Below are positions 26,901 through 38,259 of a DNA stretch of 41,032 bases, piece by piece (position 1 is the stretch's first letter; every line of letters begins with the position of its first letter). The DNA is from Gloeomargarita sp. SKYG116 (lineage in GTDB: Bacteria; Cyanobacteriota; Cyanobacteriia; Gloeomargaritales; Gloeomargaritaceae), in contig JANWVM010000013.1 of NCBI GenBank assembly GCA_025056115.1, forward strand, positions 11,110 to 52,141, read 5' to 3'. The translations under genes and the position numbers were made by a program. The notes beneath the pieces are model-generated. The model was given only the letters and a program-made list of their open reading frames with translations. It was not told the origin of the DNA and made no database searches.

Positions 26901-28289
26901 ATGCACCTCCTCACCAACTATAGCGACCTGCTCCAAAAAACCTTAGACCACTACCGAGAACGGGTCGATTTTTTGAGCATTCGGCTAGAGGCGATTCAAA
27001 GTACGGATATCGTGCTGCGTAATCGGCGGGTGGAGGCGCTAGGGGAACGTTTGTCCATTGGCGGCCAAGTGCGAGCCTGTCACCGGGGCGGCTGGGGCTT
27101 TGCCAGTTTTAATTCCCTGGAGACCTTGGCCGACCACGTGGAGTACGCCATTAGCGCGGCTAGAGCGGTCGGCACCGAGACTACCCAACTGGCGCCCGTT
27201 GAACCGGTGCAAGCCCAGTGCGGCCCCCTGGTCACCGGCGTTGATCCCCAAACGGTGCCCTTGGCTGAAAAAAAAGCCCTGTGCGAGCACTACCAGGAAG
27301 TCCTCCAGTCCGTGTCAGACAAAATTAGTACAACCACTGTACGGTATGGTGACGCCGCCCACCGAGTCATCCTGGCAACGTCTGAGGGTACGTGGATTGA
27401 CCAGTCCTGGGTGGATATGGAAATGCGGTTTAGCGCTACAGCCACTGGCAATGGCATGGTGCAGGTGGGACGGGAAACCACGGGGTCGCGCCGGGATTTT
27501 CGGGATTTACAGGGCTTGGATGCGCAGGTGCGGGGCGCAGCGGAACGGGCGGTACAAGCGTTGTCCCTACCCAAGGTCAAGGGCGGGGTGTATCGGGTGG
27601 TGATTGACCCTATCCTGACGGGATTATTCGTGCATGAGGCGTTTGGGCATTTGTCGGAAGCGGACATGCTCTACGAAAACCCGGACATGTTGGAGGTGAT
27701 GACGCTGGGGCGACGGTTTGGACCGCCGGAGTTGCAGATTTTTGATGGGGCAGCGTTACCCGGCCACCGGGGCAGTTATGCCTACGACGATGAGGGCGTG
27801 CCCGCCACGGTGACCCAACTCATTACCGATGGGGTGTTAACGGCGCGGCTGCATTCGCGGGAGACCGCCGGCAAGTTGGGAGAAGCCCCGACCGGCAATG
27901 CCCGCTGTTTGAGCTATCACTATCCGCCGCTGGTGCGCATGACCAACACTTGGATTGGGCCAGGCACGGCGTCGTTAGCCGACTTACTAGCGGCGCTGGG
28001 GGATGGGATTTACGCCCGTAACTGGTTGGGAGGCATGACCAACGGCGAGATGTTTACGTTCACCGCGGGGGAAGCCTGGCGGGTGCGCAAGGGACAATTG
28101 GCCGAGCCAGTGCGGGATGTGACCTTGACGGGGAATGTGTTTCACACCCTGGCGCAGATTGAAGCCATCGGCAATGACTTGGCTTGGGATGAATCAGGCG
28201 GCTGTGGCAAGGGCGGCCAAAACGGATTGCCTGTGGGCTGCGGCGGGCCAAGCTTACTCATCCGGGATGTGGTCATCGGCGGGGATTAA
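26901..28289 (+). CDS. tldD: TldD-family metalloprotease
   Basis: A 462-aa member of the TldD/PmbA (modulator of DNA gyrase) family, a zinc peptidase that in known cases works as a TldD/TldE heterodimer on unfolded or modified peptides. The TldD-specific zinc motif HEAFGHLSEAD (about residue 240) is intact, followed by GSYAYDDEGVPA, GNARCLSYHYPP and the C-terminal GGCGKGGQNGLPVGCGGPS with its ligand Cys. This marks it as the catalytic TldD subunit rather than TldE/PmbA, whose gene is not seen here. It overlaps or adjoins the start of the next flavoprotein gene. Confidence 0.93.
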   Translation: MHLLTNYSDLLQKTLDHYRERVDFLSIRLEAIQSTDIVLRNRRVEALGERLSIGGQVRACHRGGWGFASFNSLETLADHVEYAISAARAVGTETTQLAPVEPVQAQCGPLVTGVDPQTVPLAEKKALCEHYQEVLQSVSDKISTTTVRYGDAAHRVILATSEGTWIDQSWVDMEMRFSATATGNGMVQVGRETTGSRRDFRDLQGLDAQVRGAAERAVQALSLPKVKGGVYRVVIDPILTGLFVHEAFGHLSEADMLYENPDMLEVMTLGRRFGPPELQIFDGAALPGHRGSYAYDDEGVPATVTQLITDGVLTARLHSRETAGKLGEAPTGNARCLSYHYPPLVRMTNTWIGPGTASLADLLAALGDGIYARNWLGGMTNGEMFTFTAGEAWRVRKGQLAEPVRDVTLTGNVFHTLAQIEAIGNDLAWDESGGCGKGGQNGLPVGCGGPSLLIRDVVIGGD

Positions 28290-29724
28290 AGCAAGTTGTG
28301 TGGGTATGGGCCTGGCAGGTGTGTTGTGGTGGTTCGGCAGGCAGCTGCCGGTAACCTCAACCGGGCCAGTCGCCGAAGTGGACGTGCTGGTGTACGGCGA
28401 TGAACCGGCAGGGATAGCAGCCGCCATTCAAGCGGGGCGGGGTTTGGCCGGGCAGGGACGGGTGGTGCTGGTGCGCTCGCAACCCAAATGGGCCTGGGTC
28501 GGCGGTGTATGGACGCGCGGTGGACTGGCCTACCTGGACCGCAACCAGATGCGGGGGCAACCGCCGTCGTGCCCGTTCTACCGGGAATTGCTCGAGACAG
28601 CCGGGGTACAACGCATCGCCGCCAATGCCAGTTTGATGGACTGGGGCATGCGGCAGTTACTACAGGCAGCCGGGGTGCAACTGGTGCATCAGACGCAACT
28701 CCACCCCCAGGTGCAGGGCCAGCGCATCGCACGACTCCTAAGTGGGCGCCAGCAATGGACAGCGCAGGTGGTGATTGACGCTACACCGGAGGCGGATTTG
28801 GCGCGGGCGGCAGGTTTGGCCTACGAAAAAGGGTTCGCTGGGCTAGGACTGCCCCAGGTGACCCTGGCGGTTTCACCGGTGTTTGAGGTCGCCCCTTTGA
28901 CCCTGGCCCAGTTGGCGGCTATCGAACGACGCATTCTTAATAATCCGTTGCTGCTCCAGGAACTCCGCCAGCAGATTCGCCGGGAGAATTCTCCTGCCGA
29001 CGCTGCATCGTTGTTACGCCATTTCCATCTACCAATGCAGGTGCAAGAGGATTTCGCCGATATTTACAGTGCGGCCTTAGGCGCTGCCTACCACCGGTGG
29101 CGGGGATTGCCGTTGCGGGTAGGGAGCCGGATTTTTTTAGACCGGGGCAATGTCGCAGCCGTCGCACCCGACCGATTGTCGTTTAATGGCCTGCTGTTTC
29201 AACTGACCACTCGGGAAGTGGAGCGCTTGGTGCAGCAACAGCGTCGCCCCACCTCCCTGATGTACGCGGAACTCCAGCATTTCCAGAACTGGTTGCGGCG
29301 GTTTCCCGAAGCAGCCCAGGTGCAAGTATTTCCCCCGTTAGAGGTGTACGTGCGACATTTGATCACCGTCACTGAGGTCTTAGAACCCCTGCCGGTGGAA
29401 CGGTTACTCCAGGGTGGCGTCGCTCCCGAGCAAGCGATTGGCGAATTTCGCTATGCCTTGGACGCGCGGGGTGGGATTCCCGGTTGGCGACAGGCCATCC
29501 CTCCCACTGTAACGTTCCGCTACGGGGTAGGCAGTTCCCTGACGCGTCTGGAAAATCTAGCCGTTGTCGGGGGAAACGCTGGCTTCCCAGGGTTGGCTGC
29601 TACCGTGGGACGCATTGAAGAACGCAAAGTTTGCACTGGCGCTTACCTGGGGCAACTAGCAGCGCGAGCCGTCCTTACCCAAGAACCCCTGGTTAAGCAG
29701 ACCCCTTCGCTGGCACCACCTTAA
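28267..29724 (+). CDS. FAD-dependent oxidoreductase, probably exported
   Basis: A flavoprotein of the FAD_oxidored type. After a hydrophobic N-terminus (SCVGMGLAGVLWWFG) comes the dinucleotide-binding motif VDVLVYGDEPAGIAAAIQAG, an unusual form with GDEPAG in place of GxGxxG, then VGGVWTRGGLAYLD and a C-terminal FAD motif NLAVVGGNAGFPGLAATVGRIEE. The start is unsure: ATG 28267 gives 485 aa and a signal-like N-terminus with Lys before the hydrophobic core but overlaps tldD by 23 bp; ATG 28306 gives 472 aa. The in-frame extension to 28135 is inside tldD. The end overlaps rplI by 32 bp. The substrate is unknown. Confidence 0.8.
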   Translation: MWSSAGIKASCVGMGLAGVLWWFGRQLPVTSTGPVAEVDVLVYGDEPAGIAAAIQAGRGLAGQGRVVLVRSQPKWAWVGGVWTRGGLAYLDRNQMRGQPPSCPFYRELLETAGVQRIAANASLMDWGMRQLLQAAGVQLVHQTQLHPQVQGQRIARLLSGRQQWTAQVVIDATPEADLARAAGLAYEKGFAGLGLPQVTLAVSPVFEVAPLTLAQLAAIERRILNNPLLLQELRQQIRRENSPADAASLLRHFHLPMQVQEDFADIYSAALGAAYHRWRGLPLRVGSRIFLDRGNVAAVAPDRLSFNGLLFQLTTREVERLVQQQRRPTSLMYAELQHFQNWLRRFPEAAQVQVFPPLEVYVRHLITVTEVLEPLPVERLLQGGVAPEQAIGEFRYALDARGGIPGWRQAIPPTVTFRYGVGSSLTRLENLAVVGGNAGFPGLAATVGRIEERKVCTGAYLGQLAARAVLTQEPLVKQTPSLAPP

Positions 29725-30163
29725 ACCGCACCGTGGCCATCACTTCCGGGTGGAGACGCACCTGCGCTTCGTAAGTTCCTAGCTTGCGAATATCGGGAAT
29801 CGTAATATCGCGCCGGTCCACCGTCTGCCCCGTGCCAGCCCGAATCATATCCGCCACATCTTGTTCCGTCACCCGGCCAAACAAGTGGTCTTTTTCTCCG
29901 ACCGTCATCGGCAACGTCAGTAACCCAATCACTTCCAGCGCCGTTTTACGAGCGAGCGCCTCCTCTTTTTCCCGTAACTTGCGCTGCTGCTCTCGCTCTT
30001 GTCGCCGCTCCACCTGCCGTAGTACACTTGCCGTGGCCGCTACCGCCTTGCCCTGGGGAATCAAATAATTGCGGGCATACCCTGGCGCCACTTCCACCAC
30101 TTCTCCGGCTGCGCCCAACTTTGGCACGGCAGTCGTCAACACCACTTGCACCCGTTTGGCCAT
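29693..30163 (-). CDS. rplI: 50S ribosomal protein L9
   Basis: Ribosomal protein bL9, 156 aa, which spans the base of the L1 stalk and supports translation fidelity. The start is ATG 30163 (MAKRVQVVLTTAVPKLGAAG); an in-frame extension to 30241 lacks family similarity. The N-terminal domain carries VVEVAPGYARNYLIPQGKAV, followed by a long charged connecting helix (about 55-90) and the C-terminal domain (LFGRVTEQDVADMI, VRLHPEVMATVRFKVV). It ends inside the convergent flavoprotein gene. A promoter-like pair is visible upstream. Confidence 0.96.
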   Translation of the reverse strand: MAKRVQVVLTTAVPKLGAAGEVVEVAPGYARNYLIPQGKAVAATASVLRQVERRQEREQQRKLREKEEALARKTALEVIGLLTLPMTVGEKDHLFGRVTEQDVADMIRAGTGQTVDRRDITIPDIRKLGTYEAQVRLHPEVMATVRFKVVPAKGSA

Positions 30164-30191
30164 AACCCCTGTATTTTTAGGACAAAAAATA

Positions 30192-30221
30192 AATATACCG
30201 CAATCACAGAGACTGACACAA
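30192..30221 (-). promoter_or_regulatory. Candidate promoter of rplI
   Basis: Minus strand: TTGTGT (30221-30216), 18-bp spacer, TATATT (30197-30192), which is 29 bp before the rplI ATG. Both boxes are close to the sigma-70 consensus, though read only by eye. Confidence 0.4.
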
Positions 30222-30369
30222 GCAGGGGTATCGGTACACAAACGCAGTGGTTATTGTTACAATATGTTCCAAAATCCTTTAAGGAATCTCTCATTTAGCA
30301 ACAAAGCTGGGTGCAAGCTACCCGAGTATTTGTCGGCTGACCTTGCTGTCTAGATAAAAAGGGTGCGTT

Positions 30370-30765
30370 GTGGAAACGGTGCAATCGAAACCACTGGCCT
30401 CGACCGAGCGTTTCCGGTGGCAATCTGTGCTGGTGGGTGTGGGATTAATCCTGTGTTTGGTGGGGTTGAGTTGGCTGGGGTTGCGGGTCACAACACCCGA
30501 TCCCTACGTGCAGACGGTTTTAAGTCTCGTCGGCGATCCGGTGCGGGGTCGGGACATTTTTTTACAGAATTGCGCCAGTTGTCACGGAGTGCAGGGGTTG
30601 GGTCATGTGGGGCCATCCCTGCAGGGTGTGGTCAAACGGCGGTCGGCCAGGCGGATCATTGCCCAAGTAACGGAGGGGAAAACGCCGCCTATGCCCCAGT
30701 TTCAACCCAGTCCCCAGGCGATGGCCGATCTGTTGCGTTATCTGGAACAATTACCCTCGAACTAG
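30370..30765 (+). CDS. cytM: Cytochrome cM
   Basis: Membrane-anchored c-type cytochrome of cyanobacteria that influences respiratory and photosynthetic electron flow. The 131-aa product has a hydrophobic anchor (about residues 18-40), then TPDPYVQTVLSLVGDPVRG, the heme-attachment motif NCASCHG, VGPSLQGVVKRRS, the axial Met in GKTPPMPQF, and QAMADLLRYLEQL. These match my memory of CytM better than soluble cytochrome c6, which has a cleaved signal and no lasting anchor. The start is GTG 30370. Its TAG abuts the ATG of the next gene, which suggests translational coupling. Confidence 0.88.
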   Translation: METVQSKPLASTERFRWQSVLVGVGLILCLVGLSWLGLRVTTPDPYVQTVLSLVGDPVRGRDIFLQNCASCHGVQGLGHVGPSLQGVVKRRSARRIIAQVTEGKTPPMPQFQPSPQAMADLLRYLEQLPSN

Positions 30766-31341
30766 ATGGGGTTGGCTCCCTGGCGTGGTCCCTTGGCGCG
30801 GGCGTTGCACCGAAACCGGTCACTGGTTTATAGCCGCTACGCGCAGTTAGCTACCGTTGATGCCCAGGGCCGTCCCCACAACCGCACTATTGTGTTTCGG
30901 GGCTTTTACCGAGATACGGACACGCTGGCGTTTGTTACTGACCGGCGGAGCGAAAAAGTACAGCATATCCATCACCAGCCCTGGGGCGAATTGTGCTGGT
31001 ATTTTCCCCAGACCCGCGAGCAATTTCGCTTGGCCGGCGTGCTGGAATTGGTGGATGGAGCGCATCCCGATCCCTGGGCCCAGGCTGAGCGACAGGAACG
31101 GTGGCAAGCCCTTTCAGAAGCAGGTCGGCAGCAATTTCTCTGGCCCCATCCGGGTCAACCCCGCACTGGTGACCTCCCTGCCAATGCTCCGGTTCCCATC
31201 CACCCACCTGAACACTTTTGCGTGCTGTGGCTGCATCCCCAGCATGTGGACCACTTGGAATTGCGCGGCCAGCCCCAAAACCGCTATTGCTACCGGCAAA
31301 CCCCCCTCGGTGACTGGACAGTCGTGGCAATCAATCCTTGA
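30766..31341 (+). CDS. PPOX-type FMN-binding flavoprotein
   Basis: A 191-aa protein of the pyridoxamine-phosphate-oxidase-like split-barrel family; I recall a cyanobacterial subgroup named after Npun_F5749. Visible features are PWRGPLARALHRNRSLVYSR, YAQLATVDAQGRPHNRTIVF (FMN-binding strand), TDRRSEKVQHI, and the C-terminal YCYRQTPLGDWTVVAINP. In true PdxH enzymes this last region has a different conserved Arg pattern, so pyridoxal phosphate synthesis is not assured. ATG 30766 directly follows the cytM stop, so the two are probably translated together, which is a hint of a redox role (inference). Confidence 0.85.
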   Translation: MGLAPWRGPLARALHRNRSLVYSRYAQLATVDAQGRPHNRTIVFRGFYRDTDTLAFVTDRRSEKVQHIHHQPWGELCWYFPQTREQFRLAGVLELVDGAHPDPWAQAERQERWQALSEAGRQQFLWPHPGQPRTGDLPANAPVPIHPPEHFCVLWLHPQHVDHLELRGQPQNRYCYRQTPLGDWTVVAINP

Positions 31342-31344
31342 GAT

Positions 31345-31986
31345 TTACTCCCGGCGGTCAGCTCCGTGGGGAACCACGCCCTGTAATTGCTCGATGGCTG
31401 CCAGCGCTGCCCGCGACCCCGCCAGAATATCCCGTTCCTCGCCGCCTAGGTACACCCGCCCAAAACTGCCGAATGGTTGCACTTCCAGGATGTTGATCAG
31501 GGCTGCTTTTTCTGCTTCGTTAGCGGCCAAGGGTGCATAGGCTGCTGGTTCTACTTCTAGGATGTACAGCGTTTGTCCGGCGAGAATCATCTGGCCCCGG
31601 CGCATGCGGTTAATCAGTTGCGCTTGGTGCGGGTCAATGTTGCGGATCACCTGGCTGGAGACCACGCGCGGTTTGAGCCGTTCCTGTTCTTTCACCCCGA
31701 GCGCCGCCAGGATGGCCTGACCAGCGGACCGCACTTCTCCCTGGCGACTGGCGTGGATTTCCAGCAGCCCGTACAAGCGTTCTACCACCTGCACCCCCGG
31801 TCGCACCAGGTTGGACTTGAGCGCCACATCGGTAATCCGGTTGATTTCAATCCCCGGTGAAATTTCCACCCACAGGGACGCATCGCCGGGCAGGGGCAGG
31901 AAACCCGATGCCACCGTACCCAGGTAAGCGGCGTACTGGGGTTGCAGGCTATCGATATAGACGTAACTGCGCAGGATAACGCCCAC
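31345..31986 (-). CDS. ccmP: Carboxysome shell protein CcmP (tandem BMC domains)
   Basis: Shell protein of the beta-carboxysome, thought to form stacked pseudo-hexamers with a gated pore for metabolites. The start is GTG 31986 ([18 protein letters not shown]), giving 213 aa, the CcmP length; the upstream extension to 32025 is dropped. Two BMC domains of about 105 residues are visible: the first with [20 protein letters not shown], the second with [20 protein letters not shown] and [20 protein letters not shown]. It is not next to the ccmKLMNO genes here, as is usual for ccmP. It is convergent with the PPOX gene (3-bp gap) and divergent from ado. Confidence 0.92.
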   Translation of the reverse strand: MGVILRSYVYIDSLQPQYAAYLGTVASGFLPLPGDASLWVEISPGIEINRITDVALKSNLVRPGVQVVERLYGLLEIHASRQGEVRSAGQAILAALGVKEQERLKPRVVSSQVIRNIDPHQAQLINRMRRGQMILAGQTLYILEVEPAAYAPLAANEAEKAALINILEVQPFGSFGRVYLGGEERDILAGSRAALAAIEQLQGVVPHGADRRE

Positions 31987-32039
31987 GGTTGGCTCCCGGC
32001 ATTTCCATACCCAGTGTAAGGGCAATGCGCCAGAACGTT

Positions 32040-32068
32040 TTGCAGGCAGAGGGGGATTCTGATACAGT
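32040..32068 (+). promoter_or_regulatory. Candidate promoter of ado
   Basis: TTGCAG (32040-32045), 17-bp spacer, TACAGT (32063-32068), 45 bp before the ado start. It is followed by a good ribosome site, AAAGGAG, at 32099-32105. Read by eye. Confidence 0.4.
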
Positions 32069-32112
32069 AAAAATGCCGGTTGGCAAGATTAGCAGCGGAA
32101 AGGAGTGAAACG

Positions 32113-32799
32113 ATGACGGCAGCAGTGACCCTCGATTACCACAGCGACACCTACCGGGATGCCTACAGTCGCATCAATGGCATTGTGATCGAAGGGGAAC
32201 AAGCAGCGGCAGATAATTACTGCAAAATTGCCGAACTATTGCCAGAACACCGGGATGAACTGCTGGCCTTGGCCAAGATGGAAAGCCGCCACAAAAAAGG
32301 ATTTGAAGCCTGTGGCCGCAATTTGCATGTCACTCCTGACATGACGTTTGCCCAAAAGTTTTTCCAGAAGTTACGGGAGAATTTTCAAAATGCGTTTGCC
32401 GCTGGCAACGTCGTCACTTGTCTGCTGATACAGGCGTTAATTATTGAGGCCTTTGCGATTTCTGCCTACAACATTTACATCCCCGTTGCTGACCCGTTTG
32501 CCCGCAAAATTACGGAGGGGGTGGTTAAGGATGAATATCTGCATTTGAACTTCGGTCAAAAGTGGCTCAAGGAGCATTTTGCTGAGGTGAAAGAAAGTCT
32601 CAAGGAAGCCAACCGGCAGAATTTACCCTTGGTCTGGCAAATGCTGAATGAAGTCGAACAGGATGCTGCGACGCTGGGGATGGAAAAAGCAGCCTTGGTC
32701 GAAGATTTCCTGATTGCCTACGGGGATGCGCTTGCCGAGATTGGTTTTAGCACCCGTGAAGTGATGCAGATGACGGCGATGGGGCTGGCGGCAGCCTAG
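32113..32799 (+). CDS. ado: Aldehyde deformylating oxygenase (alkane synthase)
   Basis: Di-iron enzyme converting fatty aldehydes into alkanes (mostly C15/C17) plus formate. From ATG 32113 the product is 228 aa. By alignment to my memory of the Synechococcus elongatus enzyme (offset 3), all metal ligands are kept: Glu29, Glu57, His60, Glu112, Glu141 and His144, in [36 protein letters not shown] and [12 protein letters not shown]. It lies upstream of its partner acyl-ACP reductase with a 61-bp gap. The upstream in-frame extension to 32080 has no ATG and is not used. Confidence 0.97.
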   Translation: MTAAVTLDYHSDTYRDAYSRINGIVIEGEQAAADNYCKIAELLPEHRDELLALAKMESRHKKGFEACGRNLHVTPDMTFAQKFFQKLRENFQNAFAAGNVVTCLLIQALIIEAFAISAYNIYIPVADPFARKITEGVVKDEYLHLNFGQKWLKEHFAEVKESLKEANRQNLPLVWQMLNEVEQDAATLGMEKAALVEDFLIAYGDALAEIGFSTREVMQMTAMGLAAA

Positions 32800-32860
32800 G
32801 CGAAACGGCGCCCTTTTCCGTTATCCTGGTGAGGGTGCGTTAGGGATAGTGTGACGGCTC

Positions 32861-33880
32861 ATGTTCGGACTCATCGGCCATCTCACCAGCTTGGAATATG
32901 CTCAGTCGCTTGCCGACCGCTTGGGGTATCCCGAGTATGCTGAGCAAGGGTTGGATTTCTGGTGTATGGCCCCGCCCCACATTTTGGATGAAATCAAGGT
33001 GCGGAGTGTGACGGGGCAGGTCATCGAAGGCCGGTACGTGGAGTCCTGCTTTGTACCCGAAATGCTGGCGCAAAACCGTTTCAAAGCCGCCATGCGCAAG
33101 GTGCTCAATGCTATGGCCCACGCCCAAAAACACGGCATTGACATTACTGCCTTGGGGGGCTTTACTTCCATCATTTTTGAGAACTTTAACCTGGAGCAGA
33201 TCCGCGATGTCCGCAATGTTTCCCTAGACTTTCGTCGCTTTACGACCGGCAATACCCACACCGCCTACATCATCACGCAACAGATGGAGTTGGCCGCGCG
33301 GGACATGGATATGCATCTGCAACGGGCCACCATTTTAGTGTGCGGGGCCAGTGGCGATATTGGCAGCGCCGTTTGCCGGTGGATTGCCCATTATTATCCC
33401 AACGCCGACTTGATATTGGTGGCCCGCAACCAGCAGCGCCTGCAGGAATTTCAGCAAGAGTTAGGTATGGGGCGAGTGTTGACGCTCGAGGAAGGGTTGC
33501 CGTTGGCGGATGTAATTGTGTGGGTTGCCAGTATGCCCAAGGGATTAGACATTGACCCAGCGGTACTCAAAAATCCCTGTTTAGTTATTGATGGCGGCTA
33601 TCCCAAAAACCTGCGCACCCAGATTCAACGGCCGGGGGTACGGGTGTTGCAGGGGGGCATGGTGGAACACGCGCTGGAGATTGACTGGCGGATCATGGAG
33701 TGGGCTAACTTGACTGATCCCGGTCGTCACCTGTACGCCTGTTTTGCAGAAGCGATGTTATTGGAGTTTGAAGGCTGGTACACCAATTTCTCCTGGGGCC
33801 GCAACCAAATTACCCTGGAGAAAATGGCGCAAATCGGGGCCGTCTCCCGCAAACACGGTTTTCAACCCTTGCTGAGTTAA
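32861..33880 (+). CDS. aar: Long-chain acyl-[acyl-carrier-protein] reductase
   Basis: Reduces acyl-ACP to fatty aldehyde with NADPH, feeding aldehyde deformylating oxygenase. The 339-aa length is normal. Motifs: [20 protein letters not shown] at the start, [15 protein letters not shown], the nucleotide-binding [19 protein letters not shown], and [18 protein letters not shown], whose Cys matches the catalytic thioester residue. A weak stem (AACGG/CCGTT) lies in the short gap after ado. Its stop is 15 bp before tRNA-Thr, so read-through into the tRNA is possible. Confidence 0.97.
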   Translation: MFGLIGHLTSLEYAQSLADRLGYPEYAEQGLDFWCMAPPHILDEIKVRSVTGQVIEGRYVESCFVPEMLAQNRFKAAMRKVLNAMAHAQKHGIDITALGGFTSIIFENFNLEQIRDVRNVSLDFRRFTTGNTHTAYIITQQMELAARDMDMHLQRATILVCGASGDIGSAVCRWIAHYYPNADLILVARNQQRLQEFQQELGMGRVLTLEEGLPLADVIVWVASMPKGLDIDPAVLKNPCLVIDGGYPKNLRTQIQRPGVRVLQGGMVEHALEIDWRIMEWANLTDPGRHLYACFAEAMLLEFEGWYTNFSWGRNQITLEKMAQIGAVSRKHGFQPLLS

Positions 33881-33894
33881 AATAACAGGGTGGT

Positions 33895-33967
<73 letters not shown>

Positions 33968-33984
33968 TCTTGCCAACCAGGTAA

Positions 33985-34578
33985 TCAACCATGAAATAAC
34001 CAGGTGGTGAATACATACTTTTCGCCGCTTTGTACCGGTAAGGCCTGGTGGGGATGGGTGTAATAGGCAGGGAAAACGACCACTGCTCCCTGTTGCGGTT
34101 TAACCGTCACTTGTTGCCGGTCAAAATAGGTTTCGCCGCCGGTAAAGTTATCGTTCAAATACCCCACAATACCGACATCGCGGGTGGGAATTCCTTGGGC
34201 CACCTCTGCCCGGCGACTGCCCAGGAGGATGTTGTCCACATGGCGCTGGTAGAATTGGCCGGGGCGGTAACGCAAGATGGAAATTGCTTCCATGTCGTAA
34301 AACCCAATGCCGTAGTAACGATGGAGCAGGCGTTGCACCGGCAGTAAACAGCTTCTGAGTAAGTCCTGGGTTGAACGCAGGAGCGGTTGTGGTCCCCCCA
34401 AAGGCAAAATATCGCTGGAGCGAACTTGCGTATCTACCGTATCGAGTAAGATACCCGCCGCTTTGAGGGTTTGGGAGTTGACGATGTCTATGACATGGCG
34501 ACAGATAGCCGGAGCAATCACCTGCGGAATCCACAGAATATCCTGACCTAGCGGAATCACCTCGAGGGGAACCGCCAT
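33985..34578 (-). CDS. 2-oxoglutarate/Fe(II) dioxygenase, prolyl-4-hydroxylase-like
   Basis: A 197-aa non-heme iron oxygenase with the double-stranded beta-helix fold. The iron site is visible: His and Asp in FYQRHVDNIL, and the distal His in YYTHPHQALPV. The 2-oxoglutarate-binding Lys is in SGEKYVFTTWLF. GYLNDNFTGGETYF is the conserved turn of the P4H-like group. The N-terminal 80 residues are helical and not distinctive. The substrate is unknown and could be a protein Pro or a small molecule. It lies 3 bp after the small gene that precedes it on the same strand. Confidence 0.88.
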   Translation of the reverse strand: MAVPLEVIPLGQDILWIPQVIAPAICRHVIDIVNSQTLKAAGILLDTVDTQVRSSDILPLGGPQPLLRSTQDLLRSCLLPVQRLLHRYYGIGFYDMEAISILRYRPGQFYQRHVDNILLGSRRAEVAQGIPTRDVGIVGYLNDNFTGGETYFDRQQVTVKPQQGAVVVFPAYYTHPHQALPVQSGEKYVFTTWLFHG

Positions 34579-34581
34579 AGG

Positions 34582-34854
34582 TTAACTGTTGTCGTCTTGA
34601 TTTTCCGAAAACCCCAAATTCTTCCAGCTTTCTTTTAAGCTTTTCCAGAGCCTTTTAATCTCTCGATAGGCTTCTTCGGAAGTGATTTTGCCACCCGTCT
34701 CTAAGCCGCAGATGATACTGACCCGTTGGGCAAACTCTTGCAGGTTGGCATTAAAAAGAAAGCGTTGCGGCGTAAACTCCCCGTGGTAACTGGAGCGGGC
34801 GTAGATAAAGCTCTCCTTGTCCGGTCCAGCCGACGACGACTCAGGATGGTTCAC
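34582..34854 (-). CDS. Small conserved cyanobacterial protein (DUF7219-like)
   Basis: A 90-aa soluble protein of unknown function. The core FIYARSSYHGEFTPQRFLFN, followed by ANLQEFAQRVSIICGLETGG and AYREIKRLWKSLK, matches a family I recall from many cyanobacteria (DUF7219, number from memory). The start is unsure: GTG 34854 (VNHPESSS) fits the family length; ATG 34926 would add 24 residues read across a GGAGG stretch and is less likely. A longer frame up to 35196 is antisense to cysK and rejected. It is divergent from cysK. Confidence 0.7.
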   Translation of the reverse strand: MNHPESSSAGPDKESFIYARSSYHGEFTPQRFLFNANLQEFAQRVSIICGLETGGKITSEEAYREIKRLWKSLKESWKNLGFSENQDDNS

Positions 34855-34945
34855 GGGTAGCTTGCCTATTGCTATGACTTTTAATATTTTACCACCTCCC
34901 CTAATTACTCTAGAATAAAAAGCCATTGGTGTCAGTAGGCACGGC

Positions 34946-37614
<2,669 letters not shown>

Positions 37615-37668
37615 ACCCCCGCAGCCGTCTCGCGGTCTATAGAGTTAGCTGTGCTGCTGACGTTGTTT

Positions 37669-38259
37669 ATGTTTTCAGCCGTTGAACACAACCCCGTCTT
37701 TCCCGAAGCGGCCCCCCTGGCCACCTCCGACGCGACCTGGGTGCAGCGCTGCCAGCAGGGAGACCCGGAGGGCTTTCGTTGGTTGTACCGCCGGTTCCAA
37801 TCCCGCGTGCGCGGTACGCTCTATCGCCTCTGCGGTGAGGAAGCCCTCGATGACCTGACCCAGGAGGTATTTATGCGGGTCTGGCGGGGACTGCCACGGC
37901 TGCGACAGGTGGAAATTTTTAACACTTGGCTCTATCGCATCACATTAAACGTAGCCCACGACTATCGGCGGCAGCGTGCCCACCAACGCACCCAGATGCA
38001 AAATCTTAGCCAGACCGTTCCTGACCGCATCCCAGGCCCCGATTTGATGAACCTGCATTACGAGGAGCTGGTGCGCCAGGGGTTGGCAGCCCTAAGTTTT
38101 GACCATCGCACGGTGCTGGTCTTGCACGACCTCGAAGCCCTATCGCAAAAAGAAATCAGCGAGATTTTGCGGATTCCGGTGGGCACCGTCAAATCCCGCC
38201 TGTTCCATGCCCGTGCGGCTTTGCGTCGTTATCTAGAAACGCAAGGAGTCCGGTTATGA
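37669..38259 (+). CDS. sigG: ECF-type sigma factor, SigG-like
   Basis: RNA polymerase sigma factor of group 4, about 196 aa from ATG 37669 (GTG 37651 is an alternative). Region 2 is seen in CQQGDPEGFRWLYRRFQSRV and ALDDLTQEVFMRVWRGLPRL, ending WLYRITLNVAHDYRR. Region 4 is a helix-turn-helix in LSQKEISEILRIPVGTVKSR. The next gene overlaps by ATGA and encodes a membrane-anchored small protein, the arrangement of the Synechocystis sigG locus. It probably controls an envelope or membrane stress regulon. No ribosome site is clear at either start. Confidence 0.82.
   Translation: MFSAVEHNPVFPEAAPLATSDATWVQRCQQGDPEGFRWLYRRFQSRVRGTLYRLCGEEALDDLTQEVFMRVWRGLPRLRQVEIFNTWLYRITLNVAHDYRRQRAHQRTQMQNLSQTVPDRIPGPDLMNLHYEELVRQGLAALSFDHRTVLVLHDLEALSQKEISEILRIPVGTVKSRLFHARAALRRYLETQGVRL

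Noticed and set aside
28135-28266. In-frame extension of the flavoprotein into tldD
   Set aside because: It overlaps the conserved C-terminal coding region of tldD in another frame and adds no flavoprotein motif.
30264-30353. 29-codon frame starting MFQNPLRNL in the gap before cytM
   Set aside because: No family match, no ribosome site, too short to support.
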